Shown here piece by piece: positions 32,422 through 43,573 of a stretch of 64,000 nucleotides of DNA; within the stretch, counting starts at the first letter, position 1, and each line of letters opens with the position of its first letter. Below the pieces are notes generated by a model. The model saw only the letters and a list, made by a program, of their open reading frames with translations, did not search any database and was not told where the DNA came from. This DNA comes from Lasiosphaeria ovina (Eukaryota; Ascomycota; Sordariomycetes; Sordariales; Lasiosphaeriaceae): positions 1,054,001 to 1,118,000 of the forward strand of contig JAULSN010000007.1 in the NCBI GenBank assembly GCA_033439765.1. Reading direction: 5' to 3'. Made by a program: the position numbers and the translations under genes.

Positions 32422-35193
32422 ATGAGCGCCGACCCTGCCGGTCAAGCGTCATACACCAGTCCCTCGGCTCTAGCGTCGAGCTCTAGCCTGAGAAAGGAGA
32501 GGGGCGCCATTGCTGCTCAGGTCAGTCTCGTTGTCGCCAGCCCCCTCCTGTCTCTACCCCATTCCGCGTCCATGTCCCTCGCCCCCGCGATGGCCCTCTG
32601 ACTCTTCCTCTCCTCCTAGGCCTGCGATACCTGCCGCAGTCGAAAGCAGAGATGCGACGAGAAACGTCCCAAGTGTAGTACCTGTCAAAAGTTCAGGCTC
32701 GAATGCAACTACCGCGAGCCTCAACCAACAAAGTGGGTCCAGGCCTCGTTTTCCCCCTATTCCCCCCTTTTTGTTTCGACTGGCACAATAGTTGATGGGA
32801 GTTAACCTTGCTTCAGGAAGGACCGGACCTTGGTTGAGATCCTGAACAGGATCAAGAGTCTCGAGGGCAAGATTGACAGCCTGGGCATGCGGGTAGAATA
32901 CCCGTCGTCAACGACAACAGCTTACGGCCCGCCGCACCAACACGAAAGCACGCTCGCTCTGACATCCAGCATCCTTACCACCCCTCCGTTTCATCTGCCT
33001 GAGCCGTCTAGTCCCACGTCAGGAGGCGACGAGAACTATAGATATGTCTCATCGGTCCATCAAATGCTGGCCTGGCCCGCCATGCAGCAGCTTCTCGCCG
33101 CCGTGCAGCCTAAGGTCCCCAACCTTGACCTGTCCTCTATCGAGCGAGATGGGCCGGCGGCAATGCTCGGTTTGCACCCACCGGCTGGCCAAGGCCTCCT
33201 GGTCAACACCTCTCTGGCGTCTCTGGCTACACTGCCTGCTGCTAGCATGCCCGCCTCTACACCCTTATCTATCTCGGGTCCGAACTGGGACACAATGATG
33301 AGGCTGAGCAAGGCTTACTTCGACACATTCAACCTTTTCTTCCCCATTCTCGACCGCCAATCCTTCGAGTCCGACATCGTGCCCTCCGCCTTCAACCAGG
33401 GCTTCAGCCACAACATGGCCTCGACGATTGCCTTTCTCGTGTTTGCTCTGGCAGAAGTTGCCCTTGCAGCCTCCGATGGTCTTCCCGTTCATGTGCACAA
33501 TGGCCGGTCTAGTGGGGTCAAGGGGGGGTCCAAGAACGAGCCGCCGGGGCTGGATTACTTCAACGAGGCAAGGAAGCGCATGGGCTTCAACCTCACAGAG
33601 TGTAGCCTCGAAAATGTACAAATCTTTGCACTGACGAGGTAAGTCCGGAATCCATTGGAACGTGTCTTGCCAAGTATTTACCAGGTATAGCATTTATTAC
33701 GGAACTTGCTTCCATACTATGGTATGTGTCTTCACGATCTGCAGTGGTTTTTTTCTCATTACCCCCTTTCCCCTTTCTTTGCCTCGCCTTCCATCATCGT
33801 CGCTGACAGCTGTCAGGACTTTTGGCGCATGACAACCTTTGCATCATTGGCATGTCAGGCTCTGGTGGCCAGGTGATAAACAATGCCTCGTTCAACATAC
33901 AATTCATGAGATCTAACAAGTTCCTAGCAACCCTAGCGAGCTATCCTCCCCCCGAGCGGACTTGATCAGACGGATATTTTGGCATTGCTCGATAATGGAG
34001 ACGTACATTGCCCCTCCTAAATCGAACTATACCTAGGATTTATCTAACCCGATCCGCATCAGGTCCATGAATCTGGAGCTCGGGCTATCACTTACAGGCC
34101 TAGATAAGCTAGAGTCTGTCGTCGGCTTGCCAGACTTTAGTGCCTCGTACTCTGATGTCGATTACATGAACAACCAGGAGTCTCATTGTCAGGAGTATTT
34201 TATATCCCAGATTGTCTTGCGGCGGCTGGTGGTCAACTTTCACGGCGTTTTAAGTCAGAGTAGGTCCCGCCTCCCTATATGCCTTTTTCTTCGTCCATGT
34301 CGTTTCGGTGCGTGCTAAATTGGTTCTAATTGCTCTCACTCCTTTCCTTCACAGCGCCTGCATTTCCGTCAAGCGGACCTGCAACAACCCCGTTCAGCCC
34401 AACCACGACTAGCGGGGAGACGGCAGTTAGTCAACACACGATGCATCAACTTACCTTGCAGCTTGACCAGTGGCGTGGGATGCTACCAGCTCAGCTCCGG
34501 TGGCAGGAAGATTCTCCCGGCGCATTTCCAAATGCCATTTCAGAGACGTACACTGGGAGCGGCGGAGGTGACGGAGATGACAGTCTCTACCCCTCAGGAC
34601 CCAGCAGCAGTACGTCGTCGGGGATATCAACATCTGCACAACAGCAGCAAGTAGGCGGTGCTTCGTCTTCGGGCTTGGATGCCACAGCAGTTTCAGCCGC
34701 GCCCCTTATGTTCACAACGGACCTAGATGCGCCGCCGGTACGCTATTCGTTTGGACTCGATGTCCAGGTCGCGCTGCTACGCACACGCTATTATTACACA
34801 AAGTACCTAGTGCACAGGCCGTTTATGTATAAGGCTCTGCACTTCCCAGACTCGGTAACGCACGACGATGCGTTGGGCGTGGCAGAGTGCCTCAAGGCCA
34901 GCCTTAAGTGGCCTGTCGCCATGTCGCCTACGTGCACCCATAAACGCCTCGTCCCGTGCAACTTCTTCTTTACCCGTAACCTGTTTGGCGTCCTTGTGCT
35001 GTTGCACCTCAGCACCACGGTACCTATCCTGATGCGCATCCGATCTACCCTCTGCGGTGAGCGCTTTGAGATGGACGCCGGCGAGACCGTTGGCTTGTAT
35101 CTGGACTGGCTGCGGGATCTGCACGCAATGGATGACGGCACTGCCGGCTGGCATTGGGATGTCGTGCGAGCGATTTACGGCCTGGAGGACTAA
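32422..35193 (+). CDS. Zn2Cys6 transcription factor with fungal regulatory domain
   Basis: Predicted 745-aa nuclear regulator in eight exons (32422-32520, 32620-32732, 32817-33638, 33685-33721, 33817-33872, 33928-34002, 34063-34259, 34355-35193). All junctions are phase-consistent and the total is an exact codon multiple. The zinc cluster is C35-x2-C38-x6-C45-x6-C52-x2-C55-x6-C62, followed by KKDRTLVEILNRIKSLEGKI, a short coiled dimerisation segment. The middle region (residues ~200-450) matches the fungal_trans regulatory domain, with AYFDTFNLFFPILDRQSF and DLIRRIFWHCSIMET. The linker near 470-560 is Ser/Gly/Gln-rich. Four tiny exons within the regulatory domain are noteworthy. The target pathway is not deducible from sequence. 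Confidence 0.88.
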
Positions 35194-35891
35194 AGGTTTG
35201 TGTCGGGCTTTGACAAGAGGATCAAGAGAAGATTTGTCTCGGCTTTATATCTACGCCATCTAGCCTTCCCTCGTACCAGGCAAGAATGTACCGAAAGGAA
35301 ATATGCATACTACAGCAGCCTGCGTCTAAGAACTCCCGGTGTGGATGGACAGACATCTGGTATTAAAATTGTAGGTAATATGATCCGAGTGTGCTATAGG
35401 AAGTGTAAAATGGAGTCAAGCCTCAAGGGGTTTGCGTCATCTGCATTTTTGTTGTCATCGTCTGTCGTTCGGTGAACCAACCTTTCCGAGAAAGCTACTT
35501 GGTAGCTATCTCGACTATGAAGCTGGCAAACAAGAAAGAAAAGAAGAACAAAAAGAACATACAACACCAGGGATTCGCTGGTCGTCACCGACCCAACTAC
35601 TAGTCTGGCCCTTAGTTGTTTATCTAGGGGAGAGCGGACGGGATCCCGAGTTTTCAACTAGGTATGGTCGTATGTGACAGAGTAGAGGTCGTAGTTGAGG
35701 ATGTATTGGCCCCCTGCTGATCTCGCCGAGGAGATTTAGAGGGACCACCGTTTCGAAACATGTTCCCAGACTACTAAACCGAGCAGAATCTAGACCAAAG
35801 TCTACCAACGAGCCTTGGAAAGGGCCCACGGCCGAGTGTCGCAGGAATTACCCCTGCAGCTCTGGCGAGCCTGCCAAGGCCTACGGCCCTA
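35194..35891. other. Intergenic between converging genes
   Basis: 3' flanks of the plus-strand regulator and the minus-strand phosphotransferase relic. Nothing further is seen. Confidence 0.5.
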
Positions 35892-37543
35892 TCAGACCCC
35901 CCCTACCCTGCTCGCTCTGCTCGTGGTTTCTCGGTGGCTGACAAAAAGAGAACGCAGTTCTCCCCGATACTTGTCTTCGTCGTCGACTTTGGCTTTGACG
36001 ACGGCGTCGATACCTTCCGTCCAGAGCGCCGAGGCCCGGCTCAAGTTAGGAATCAAGCGTCTGTCGGCCCCGAACTTGGGGAGGATGTGGTCTTCAAAGA
36101 CGAAGAGCCAGCCGTTGATGGACGTGATGCAGGCCCAGAACCACACGGCCTTGGAGGACCACGAGTCCTGCATCGTGCATATGATCGGGATGTCGTGTGC
36201 TACTGGCCGGGTCGTACACTTGATCTCTTCCTCCATTGCGGCCAGGAATTGCTGCCGTGCCTGGTCGAAGGACTCGTACTCGCTGCCGACGATGTCGTCG
36301 ATTGTGCAACCCGTCAGCCAGTAAGGCACGGCCAGCATTTCAGCCGGAAGCGCGCAGATCCGCTCGAGATCCAGCACGTTCCAGTCGTCGTCCACGAAAA
36401 TGTTGCTCTGGTAGATATCGGTGAGCTGGACGAGGAACGGGCCGTTGCGGCGGTCTGGAGGGATAAAGTGGTGCATGGCCGCCCGGAGCAGCGTCCGGTT
36501 GGTCATGCGCTCCCGGGCGTCCATGTCGTTCCGAACGGCGTGGCGGTAGTGGAGCAGGTAGTTGTCATGCATGGTAAGCATGTCCGAAGCGAAGGTATCG
36601 GTGCTCTGGTAAAGCTGCCGAGGTTAGATATTCCTCGGCATGCCGCTATTCTCAAAGATGATGGTGGCACATGTCAGCGGTCGGTTAGTGAGCGCGACTG
36701 TCCCGTCGGTCGCGTTGAACCGGAAAGAGCCAATGTGCGGTTGCGGGAGACGGGCCAGCGAGAGCATGACGCGTGCCAGGCCACGAAAGAGGCGGTCCTG
36801 GCGGGGAGAATCGCGGCGGTGTTGAGCCAACGTCGCCGACAGCATTTGGCCCGTCTTGGGCCCAATGTGTTCCAGGAGCATGTAAGCAGTGCTCGCAGAT
36901 GGCGTGCACATGTCCCAGCTATAATTCGTGAGCAGGGGATAGGTGATACATATATCGCCATAGGGCATGGCGAATGCCGACATACCACGGCCTCTGATGG
37001 ATGTGGGCAAACTAGGTCACGAGAGGGTCATATTAGCATTACGTAGCACTGAAGTCCAGATGCAGGGTAGAGAGGGTGCGAAAAAGAAACACACAGACAT
37101 GGGTGCCACTTGTGAACCCAAAGGCGTAAAGGTGCGGGATCCGGATATCGGCGCAGTGCTCTTGCATCCAGGCGTAAGCTCCCACCTCGCAGGCGACCTT
37201 CTCGTTGATAGTCGGGATGCTGGTCCTCGGCGAGCTTATGAGGCAGTGGGCAGCGAAAGACAAAACGGCGGGACGGGCTGCGGGACTGGACGACGTCAAC
37301 GAGGATGCATAGATTGAGGCCTCCTTGGATCCATGCTTCGGGTGGGAGAACGACGCAGCTGTCGTCGTTGCCTAGGCGCAAATGGTGTCGGACTACGGCG
37401 GCGATCGATTTGCTCTCGCGCGCAATCCGCTGCCTGAAACCGTCGGCATCACGCTGATGCCGGACAGCAAGAAGAAAGTCGGTTTCTTCCCTAGCGGCCG
37501 ATTTGAGTGTCCGTAGTTGGTTGTGCAACGCTATTCCAGCCAT
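35892..37543 (-). pseudogene. Aminoglycoside-phosphotransferase-like gene, broken
   Basis: Minus-strand segments in order match the fungal APH/ChoK-like family. They are an N-terminal FVFRCPLPHKLAED strand, then INEKVACEVGAYAWMQEHC with IPHLYAFGF, an intron, RPWYVGIRHALWRYMYHL, TAYMLLEHIGPKTGQML, VMLSLARLPQPHIGSFRF, NRPLTCATIIFEN, and the catalytic-type block FLVQLTDIYQSNIFVDDDWN with LPAEMLAVPYWLTGC. These are not in one frame. A frame change sits near 37225 (a CCC run), another lies between the RPWYV and TAYMLLE segments, and a TAA interrupts between MPRNI and YQSTDTFASDM near 36626. The usual Brenner-like Asp-containing loop is also shortened (NVLDLERIC). The gene is therefore judged non-functional in this strain unless the assembly is wrong. 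Confidence 0.78.
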
Positions 37544-37922
37544 TACGGATTAGTTTAGGGGCTTATAAGTAAGGTATTTAGGATGGGAGATGGGGACGCG
37601 ATTCCGCGACGAGAAAGCTGGAGGTAAAACTGCCTTATCTAAGCCCGGGGCTCACAGTACCTACCCCTAGGTAACTACCAATCACATGTTAGTGCTGCTG
37701 CTATCGAGACTTGTCTCTAAGCACAGTAAACACAAGTACCTATTGGTATGAATTTCGTTATATTGTGTCCCAAAATGGAAAACTGGGCAGGTACCTAGTT
37801 ATGCAAAGGCAGAAATAGATATGTACGCCAAACAACTCCGTGGCCCGAAAGCACAAAAAAATGTCAGTGAGCTCGTCCAAATGATATCCACCACCCAAAA
37901 GAAATATCAGCAAAAAAATCCA
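37544..37922. other. Intergenic, no gene
   Basis: 5' flank of the phosphotransferase relic and 3' flank of the permease. Several GGTACCTA/TAGGTACC-like short palindromes occur (about 37660-37800). Nothing coding is seen. Confidence 0.45.
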
Positions 37923-40050
37923 TCAAGCATTCACAATCTTGTCATCTAACGAGCTAGGCGCCGTGCCAGTCTTCTCGTTGGAGACGCCCTTCTCGCTATT
38001 GGATTCGGTGCCAGGCTGCATCTTCAGCTGGTCGTCTGACGTGGTGTTGCGGAAATAGTGGTTGACTGCGTCATTCCAATCGTCGCCGTCGTCAAGGTCG
38101 GCCGTGCCGCTGGCGTCACCGCTGACCTCCTTGTCGCGGCGCGAGCGCTCCTTTCCGGCCCACTCCTCGCGCATGTCCTCGATTCTCTGCTTCTGGTCCA
38201 GCTCCGGGTTGTAGTTCTTGCCGGCGCCACGCATGCGCTCCCACAGCGACAGATGTACCGGGTGAACGGCGATGCCGTGGTACTCATCGCCGCGGCCGGA
38301 CCGAAGGTAGAACCAGCGACGCTCTTGCTCCTTAAGGTCGAGACCCGTCGTGTCGGGCAGGAACAGCCAAGTAATCACCATGCCTGCCAGGCCGAACCAC
38401 GGCACCACGTAGAACTTTGTCTGTGTGTCGATGTAATTGTAGAGCACCGAGGCGAGGAGCGCGCCGGCCTTGCCAATGCAGGCACTGAAGCCGTGGGCCG
38501 AAGCGCGGACCGGGGTGGGGAAGATCTCGCCGGCGACGAGGAAGGTGACGCTGTTGGGTCCAAATTGGTTGAAGAAGCTCGACAGGAAATACATGGCCTG
38601 GAAGGACTTGATGCCGGCAGGAGAAGTATAGTAGTCGTACTTGAAGGCCGGCACGACAAAAAAGATGAAGCACATGAGGAACCCGACCTGCTGCATCATC
38701 TTGCGGCCGTAAAACTTGTTGTCGATCAAGAAAGAGGCTAAATAATAGCCAAGGAGCGAGACAATGACGTTCAGCAGGTTCCAAACCCAGCCGACCATGA
38801 CTGATTTCGGATTGTTGCTGATGACAGCGATAAACTGCGACTGGAAGAGCTTGTTGCCGTAAAAGAAGACGTCGTTGCAGAACCAACCGCCGGCAGCGGC
38901 AAATAGGCGGCCACCAAAGTGGGTGTAGCACATCTTGAGAGATTCCAAGTCGTAGCCAGTGACGTTATTCTTCTTCTTGGCAGCCGCAAGCTGTCGGCTG
39001 GCATGGGGCATCTTGTACGTGCGGAAGTAGACGAGCCAGAGGGTTCCAATAGCGGGAATGGCAAACGAAAGTCTGAAGACCCACTGCACAGTGGTGTCGC
39101 TGTATGGCGGGTCTCCGTCGCCGTGGTGAAGGATTAGAAGGAGGATGATGAGCAAGCCTTGGTTGATCAGCTGGCCCCAGCCCTGCATCAAGAAGGACAT
39201 TGTTACCTTGCGTCCGCGGTGCAGGCGGTCCTCGCGAGTGGACAGCTTGCCGGCTGTTACAGCATTCTCCATCGACGACGTTGCGGTAATGGGGTATTCA
39301 CCACCGACGCCAAAGCCTGAAACGAAAGAGTTAGGGGGAAACGGTTCTCCTCACAGACAGTTGGGGGGATACAAACTCACCATAGAAGAACAAAGACCAG
39401 GCATAACAGATGACCCAGCCATTCAGGTTCAGGCCCCAGCTGGCAGTGAGCATGAGTAGGCCGACAAACATGATGGCGGCGTCCTGGATCAGGCCCCAGC
39501 GGCGGCCGATCCAGTCGCCGATGACGCCGACGCCGAGCTGGCCGACCATGATACCAATGACCTCGAGGTAGGTGACCGAGGCGACCCAGTTCTCGCTGCA
39601 GTCGGTAGGCGTCTTACCCCAGCACGTAGGCCAGACGGCGGAGAACAGGGGCGTGAGGTTGCCGATGCTGAACAGGACGTAGCCCTCGAGGCCGAGGCCG
39701 GCGCCGGGCAGCACGGCGTTGCGGAAGTACCACGAGAGCGGACTCAAGGGGTCCTTCTTGATCATGCGGCCAATGGTGCGCAGCTCGTTCATGGCCTCTT
39801 CATTCTGGACCTTGTTGACAAAGGAGACGCGCTGGCGAAGGGGCAGATCGGCCCAGTAAACACCCTCGGGGGTGTAGCTGTCGTCCGGATGCGTCAGGTA
39901 GGCGAATATGTTTTGCTCAGACTCGGGGTCTCCCTTGACGGGGCGGCGCGGGTAATGGTCATGCTCGCCGCCCGTCTCGGGGCCGTGTGGCACGGGGACC
40001 TCGCCCAGGACCGGGTCATGGTGCGGATGGTGCCGTATTAGCGCCGCCAT
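37923..40050 (-). CDS. MFS permease, PHO84/GIT1-like phosphate transporter family
   Basis: Predicted 687-aa plasma-membrane protein in two exons (40050-39381, 39316-37923) joined in phase by GTGAGT...TTTCAG. Hydrophobic segments consistent with 12 transmembrane helices are split by a central charged loop. Diagnostic motifs are GVIGDWIGRRWG (MFS loop 2-3), GVGGEYPITATSSMEN directly after the intron, GWFCNDVFFYGNKLFQSQF at the start of the second half, and NQFGPNSVTFLVAGEIFPTPVRASAHGFSA. The GxGGExP and FGPN motifs are shared by inorganic phosphate and glycerophosphoinositol symporters. The N-terminal ~85 and C-terminal ~130 residues are hydrophilic and cytosolic. The exact substrate (phosphate or a phosphodiester) cannot be settled from sequence. 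Two CACGTG sites lie upstream. Confidence 0.88.
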
Positions 40051-41438
40051 TGGCTTCGAGCACCGAGGCAGTCAGAAACAATCTTGGTTGGCGTCTGGTC
40101 TGCCACAGGGCAGTGCGCTGCAGAAGAAAGGGCCTCAATTGAATAGAGGGTGGCGACTGGATAGTAATAAACAAGACGGGATTGAGGGTCGAGTTGAAGA
40201 GAGAGGAGGAGGAGGATGAGGGTGAGGATAGTAGGTAGGTCGGTTGAGGTGGAGAGGAGGGCCAATGGGCGAGGGATGAGGGGTCGTCCAAAGAAACAAG
40301 AAACACGAAACAGCAAGGTAGGTACTGTTCAGTACTTGTCTGGCGGGCCTGTGATGTCCTGTCCCGTCCGGCCGAACAGACGTTTTGTTTCAAGCGATGG
40401 CAGCGGGAGAAACGTTTACAACCAAAGCAGGAGGAAGCTAGGTTGGCTGGTTGGGGGGGAAGGGGCAAGGTCGGTTAAGCCGTTGCAAGCTGTCCCGGCG
40501 CAAACAAGCGCAAAGAGAGGAAAAGGGAAGAGAGAGAAAAGAATCTAAAATCGAGGGGCAAGATCAACCCCCCCTCGGAAGGCAAGAGCTAATGGAGCTA
40601 ATGGAGCTATGGAGCCATGGAGCCATGGAGCCAAGGAAAGAGCGGCATGACGGCAAAAGAGGGCCTCGTGAAAACCGACTTTTATACCTCGAAGGCGTGT
40701 GCCTCCACTTGAGTTTCCCCCATCCAATTCACTTGCATGGCGTTGCCCGAGCCCAGAAAGGTTCCCAACTCTGCTAGCGGCCTTTTCTGGTCCCATGTCC
40801 CATGCAGCCGCGAATCCACGTTGACGTCCCTACCTATCCTGGACCTGGCATGGATGCTTTTTGGTCAACGTCTCTTCCCCCCCGCCACCACCAAGCGAAG
40901 CTCCGCTCCACTGCGCTGTGCATTGGGCAATGGCAACGCCAGGAAGTGTTGAACCGGCGATGACCGACTCTCGCGCTTGTCACCGCCCGTGGGAAGCACA
41001 AACCCAATGAGCCGCCAGAGATACCCAGAGACACCCGATGGGATGCTGCAATACATTCAAATGGCCGAATGCCCGTATTCGCCGGGGGGCAGTGCCTACA
41101 GAGAGAGGACTTCTCGTGTGCGGATAGACCACGCCCGCCGAGAAGACTCTCAAGAGTCATGTCAGGCCGGTGCAGGGAAGGACGGTGCGCCAAGACCAAA
41201 ACGAACGCCGCCGACGCCACTGCCGCCCCTCCCGGGCGCGGCGGACATATGCCCAGACGCCGAGAGATGTCCCGATCTAAAAGGCGAAGCCAAGCCAGAA
41301 AAGGGCTTTCTCTCCCTGCGCTGCAGCGGCAACAGTGTTGCGGTTTTTCTCGCGGTCTCCCGGATTGCGGGGAGGGGTTGCAGTTGCCGTCAGATCGGCC
41401 TTGTACTCGCGCCGACCAATCACGGGGCTTGTAGCCAA

Positions 41439-41444
41439 CACGTG
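41439..41444. promoter_or_regulatory. CACGTG E-box, candidate PHO4/NUC-1-type site
   Basis: CACGTG in the context ACACGTGTGTG, about 1.4 kb upstream of the permease ATG. In yeast and Neurospora the phosphate regulators PHO4/NUC-1 bind CACGTG. The distance is large, so the assignment is tentative. Confidence 0.3.
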
Positions 41445-41958
41445 TGTGCATGATTGGGCTGAGGGGTCCCCTGGAGCCAGGGCTGAGGGCCCAGGCCAGG
41501 AACCCAGAGAGCCTGTGGATCGTAAAAAAACCAATGTATGCACCAACCCAGCCTCGGCTCAGGCGCACAACAAGTATCGTTACAGAGATAACCTTTTTTA
41601 CAACGTTTCAACCCCTCCACTACACTGTTTAGGTTAATATCTCCCAACCTAAAGGCCTGTGGCCACTGCCGTGGCCAAATCCCACCCCTTCTGCCCCGGT
41701 TCGGCGGTAGCCACTCAGCAGCTTCGATTTGGTACGGCTCGGCAACCCCACCATTTGCGGATACCGAAGATTAAATTTTCTCTTCTTGCAAGGGCAGCAA
41801 CACACCACTGTACATACTATGTACGGCACACCTGACTTTCCAGGGCTCGCTCCCCTGTGCGCCGCCTGCCAATATTCCCTGTGTTGTGCGTCAGCCACAT
41901 TGCTTGATTTCTGAGCCGCACGATCCGTATCAACCCAATAAAAAAGGCTTGGCAACCA

Positions 41959-41964
41959 CACGTG
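41959..41964. promoter_or_regulatory. Second CACGTG E-box in the same context
   Basis: A second CACGTG with the identical ACACGTGTGTG surroundings, 520 bp beyond the first. The repeated flanks make the pair more notable than a single hexamer, but any bHLH factor could use it. Confidence 0.3.
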
Positions 41965-43102
41965 TGTGAGAGCAATGGACGACAACAGCTCTTCGAGCTT
42001 CCCCTGTCACCAACACACTGTTTTGTTTGTTTGCCTGTTGCTGACTGACTTGACTGAAACTAAACCAACCCAAACCAAACCCCTCAACATCGTTCATCAC
42101 AACCGGGCGCGCGCGCGCATCATCGCAATCCCAAGGTTCGAGGAAGCAAACTGACTCGTACACACACAGAGAGAGAGAAACCGAAACCAGCCAATCAACA
42201 GGGCAGCCTCGCCTGGTTTTTATTACTCAGTGGAATCCTTCGCCTCTCAGCTCTTCTATCTATCTGGCAGGGCGCAACCGAGCATCTCAGCCCGACTTAT
42301 TCCCATCCGTGCCCCCTTGTTTATTTAATCTGTTTTGGGATGGAGGAGGGAGAAACAACCAACCATGCTTCTGAACTCTCTCACTATCTGGAGAGAGCGA
42401 TAGCCAGAGCTTCATTACCTGCCTATCCTAGACGAGCTGAAGACAGATTAGAGGCAAAATAACGCACAACATTGTCTTGTCTGTGGTCCCATGATGGACT
42501 GGCTGTAATATCGCCTACTCCGAAAGGAGAGAAAGTAGCTACGTAGCTAGCCCAACTTCGAGATAGCCGCCCGTTTGTTTGCAAGCCAGTGTCCCCCTCC
42601 CCAAACCACCCACGCGAGGTCCATCCATTGTAGGTTTCCCGAAGGAGAAGACGAAGAGAAGAAAGATGACGAGGGAAGAAAGAAGAAATAAATTCGACTT
42701 TGCCAGCCCGCCTTCGCTTGTCGTCGAAAATGCCAGAGAGATAGAGTTAAAACACAGAAATAGAGAGATTAGGGAGACATAACCCAGAGCCAGAAAAAAA
42801 CAAAACCTCTGTGCTTAGCTTAGGGCAAGGCGAGGCAGGTCAAGTTGCCGACGTAGCCAGCTTGAGAAAGGGGGGTAGAGAAGAGGCGAGCAACATGAGA
42901 TGACAGAACGAAATTAATACGCACCGACAACAGAAGCACAAAACGCCACAACCACCTGTGAACCAACACCAAGCACCAAGTGGTGATCAATATAATTTTT
43001 TTACGATAGAGCTGGAAGCTAAAAGTAGAGGATAACAAAGAACCAACAAGTCGAGAGAGGTTTTTTTTGCTTCTTCGTAATGAACTCTCCTCTCCTCCTT
43101 AA

Positions 43103-43119
43103 GTGTGTGTGTGTGTGTG
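43103..43119. repeat. GT dinucleotide microsatellite
   Basis: About eight GT units followed by an interrupted GTGTGT. It lies in non-coding DNA 3' of the RIM15-like gene. Confidence 0.85.
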
Positions 43120-43573
43120 CGAGTGTGTAAAACAGATACAGCCATGTGAAACAACAGCCCACCCAAGACATCAAGACAGCAACATCAACAACAACCTGTG
43201 TATGCTGTACTCTCTTCCATACTAATCATCGCCATACAACAATAATGTGTTTCCTGAACGCCTGCTCCCCAATTTGCTTTGCCCACCCCGCCGCCATCCC
43301 ATTCCCCGCCCTAGTTTCCGTGCCATGCCGGTGCCGTGGGATGATCGCAACAGAGAAATATGACAGAAAACACAATACAAAAAGAAAAGAAACGGATGAT
43401 GCAGTCTCGGCATGTTTGCCATTCCCAAAGAACGCCACGCTCAAATTAGGACTGAGAAATGGCGAAGAAAAAGTGACAAAGGAAAAGATAAAACGGCATT
43501 GTTAGGAAATGGCCCCGAGTGTGGCCGTCCTGAGTTTTGTTTACATATTTATTCTCGGCTCGTGAGAGAGGCG

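Larger units (their letters stand above)
40051..43573. other. 3.5-kb upstream region of the permease
   Basis: No gene is supported. It holds the 5' region of the permease, TGGAGCCA short repeats near 40603-40632, two CACGTG palindromes, a GC dinucleotide run (42107-42117) and a GT run (43103-43119). The right end is the 3' flank of the RIM15-like gene. Length and composition suggest a long leader or regulatory region. Confidence 0.5.

Noticed and set aside
35934..37046. 370-codon plus-strand open frame
   Set aside because: Antisense to the phosphotransferase-like relic, whose minus-strand segments have clear family motifs.
40834..41568. 244-codon minus-strand open frame upstream of the permease
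   Set aside because: Composition (Arg, Trp, Ser, His) and lack of any domain suggest a chance frame; it lies in the probable regulatory region of the permease.
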